From assembly GCA_051883735.1 (NCBI GenBank), contig JBJEUH010000160.1, positions 1 to 14,764 of the forward strand: 14,764 bases of DNA, read 5' to 3'. The first letter of the stretch is position 1; every line of letters starts with the position of its first letter. Both the position numbers and the translations under genes were made by a program. The notes beneath the pieces are model-generated. The model searched no databases and was not told the DNA's origin. It worked only from the letters and a program-made list of their open reading frames with translations. Positions 14,255 to 14,764 of this stretch are shown here, piece after piece. The stretch comes from Ventricola sp051883735 (GTDB lineage: Bacteria; Bacillota; Clostridia; Christensenellales; Aristaeellaceae).

Positions 14255-14764
14255 TTAGCGCTGCGGCAGCTTGGTGGTCTGGCCGGCCTCGTAGGCTTCC
14301 AGGCGCTCGTCGATGATCTCCTGATAGCCGGCGTCCAGGTAATCCTGGCTCAGCTTCTCATAGAGCGCGTCGAACTCGGCCGGATCGCACTTGACCAGCT
14401 TCGCAAAGGCCTCCTGATACAGGCTCAGCAGGGAGGCGGTGTACTCGGACTCGGACTCGATCGCCACGGCGAAGACCGGATCGGAATACGCGTTGCCCTT
14501 CGCGGCGATCTCCGCCAGCTCGTTGTAGTTGTCCATCAGCGCCTGATAGAAGTCCTGCGGCAGGCCCTGCGGCGTGATGGCCGCGATGCTGTCCTCGATG
14601 GTGCCGACGACCTTGGAGGCGTGCACCAGGCAGGTCATGTCGATGTTCATGTTGTGGTTGAGCATCTCTTCGCCGACATAGTCGCCCACGACGACCGGCA
14701 GGCCGTTCTCACCCATGGTGTAGGTGACGCCCTCCACGCCGTTCTCCAGCACGAACAGGTTCTC
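14255..14764 (-). CDS. Sugar ABC transporter substrate-binding protein, LplA/YtcQ type (C-terminal part only)
   Basis: The frame is open to the window edge, so only the last 169 residues are visible; the start lies beyond base 14764. The sequence fits the C-terminal lobe of large carbohydrate-binding lipoproteins of the LplA/YtcQ/YesO group: GVEGVTYTMGENGLPVV, then a long helical end with ESEYTASLLSLYQEAFAKL, EFDALYEKLSQDYLDAG and YQEIIDERLEAYEAG. Such proteins catch oligosaccharides outside the cell for an ABC importer. Relatives near GH105 genes in Bacillus serve rhamnogalacturonan oligosaccharides, so the same cargo is likely here. Its permease genes would be expected either upstream on the same strand (outside the window) or elsewhere. 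It converges on GH112 with a shared terminator. Confidence 0.75.
   Translation of the reverse strand, partial: ENLFVLENGVEGVTYTMGENGLPVVVGDYVGEEMLNHNMNIDMTCLVHASKVVGTIEDSIAAITPQGLPQDFYQALMDNYNELAEIAAKGNAYSDPVFAVAIESESEYTASLLSLYQEAFAKLVKCDPAEFDALYEKLSQDYLDAGYQEIIDERLEAYEAGQTTKLPQR

Overview
The window reads as a piece of a GC-rich, low-GC-Gram-positive-type (Firmicutes/Clostridia) chromosome, probably from a gut or plant-polymer-degrading anaerobe. This is inferred from strong AGGAGG-type ribosome binding sites before nearly every gene, TTGACA/TATAAT-like promoters with 17-base spacers, an LplA-type sugar-binding protein, and the gene content. I cannot name the species. Most of the window is strongly GC-rich; the first gene (16-849) and the space between tetR and putP are visibly AT-richer.

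Layout. 16-849 (+): an exported SH3-like protein with two copies of a lipocalin-like repeat. 982-2517 (-): a PutP-type sodium/solute symporter. 2696-3280 (-): a TetR-family regulator. 3281-3614: no gene; it holds the tetR promoter, a long hairpin and a dispersed repeat. 3615-8867 (-): a compact five-gene run, in transcription order GH28 galacturonidase, rhaB, rhaA, rhaD, rhaM. 9094-10551 (-): an SGNH esterase of the rhamnogalacturonan acetylesterase type. 10552-10821: a divergent control region with inverted repeats and a good promoter. 10822-14022 (+): a GH105 unsaturated galacturonyl hydrolase followed 9 bases later by a GH112 phosphorylase. 14255-14764 (-): the C-terminal end of a sugar ABC transporter binding protein, running off the window.

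How the genes fit together. Genes 3615-14022 look like an intracellular rhamnogalacturonan-I (RG-I) utilisation locus. None of the four carbohydrate-active enzymes shows a signal peptide, so the likely flow is: oligosaccharides are bound outside by the LplA-type protein and imported; the SGNH esterase removes acetyl groups; GH105 removes the terminal unsaturated galacturonate left by a lyase; GH28 removes galacturonate; GH112 splits a galactosyl-rhamnose unit with phosphate, giving galactose-1-phosphate and L-rhamnose; RhaM, RhaA, RhaB and RhaD convert rhamnose to dihydroxyacetone phosphate and L-lactaldehyde. The GH112 enzyme, in the well-known biochemistry of its family a galacto-/lacto-N-biose or galactosyl-rhamnose phosphorylase, is assigned to the rhamnose type by context.

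The most interesting points are this phosphorolytic link between galactan side-chain stubs and rhamnose catabolism, a rhamnulokinase lacking the usual C-terminal tail, an SGNH esterase with an SLH-like C-terminus but no export signal, a palindrome-rich operator between the divergent arms, and a family of hairpin repeats placed in the same orientation after three separate genes.
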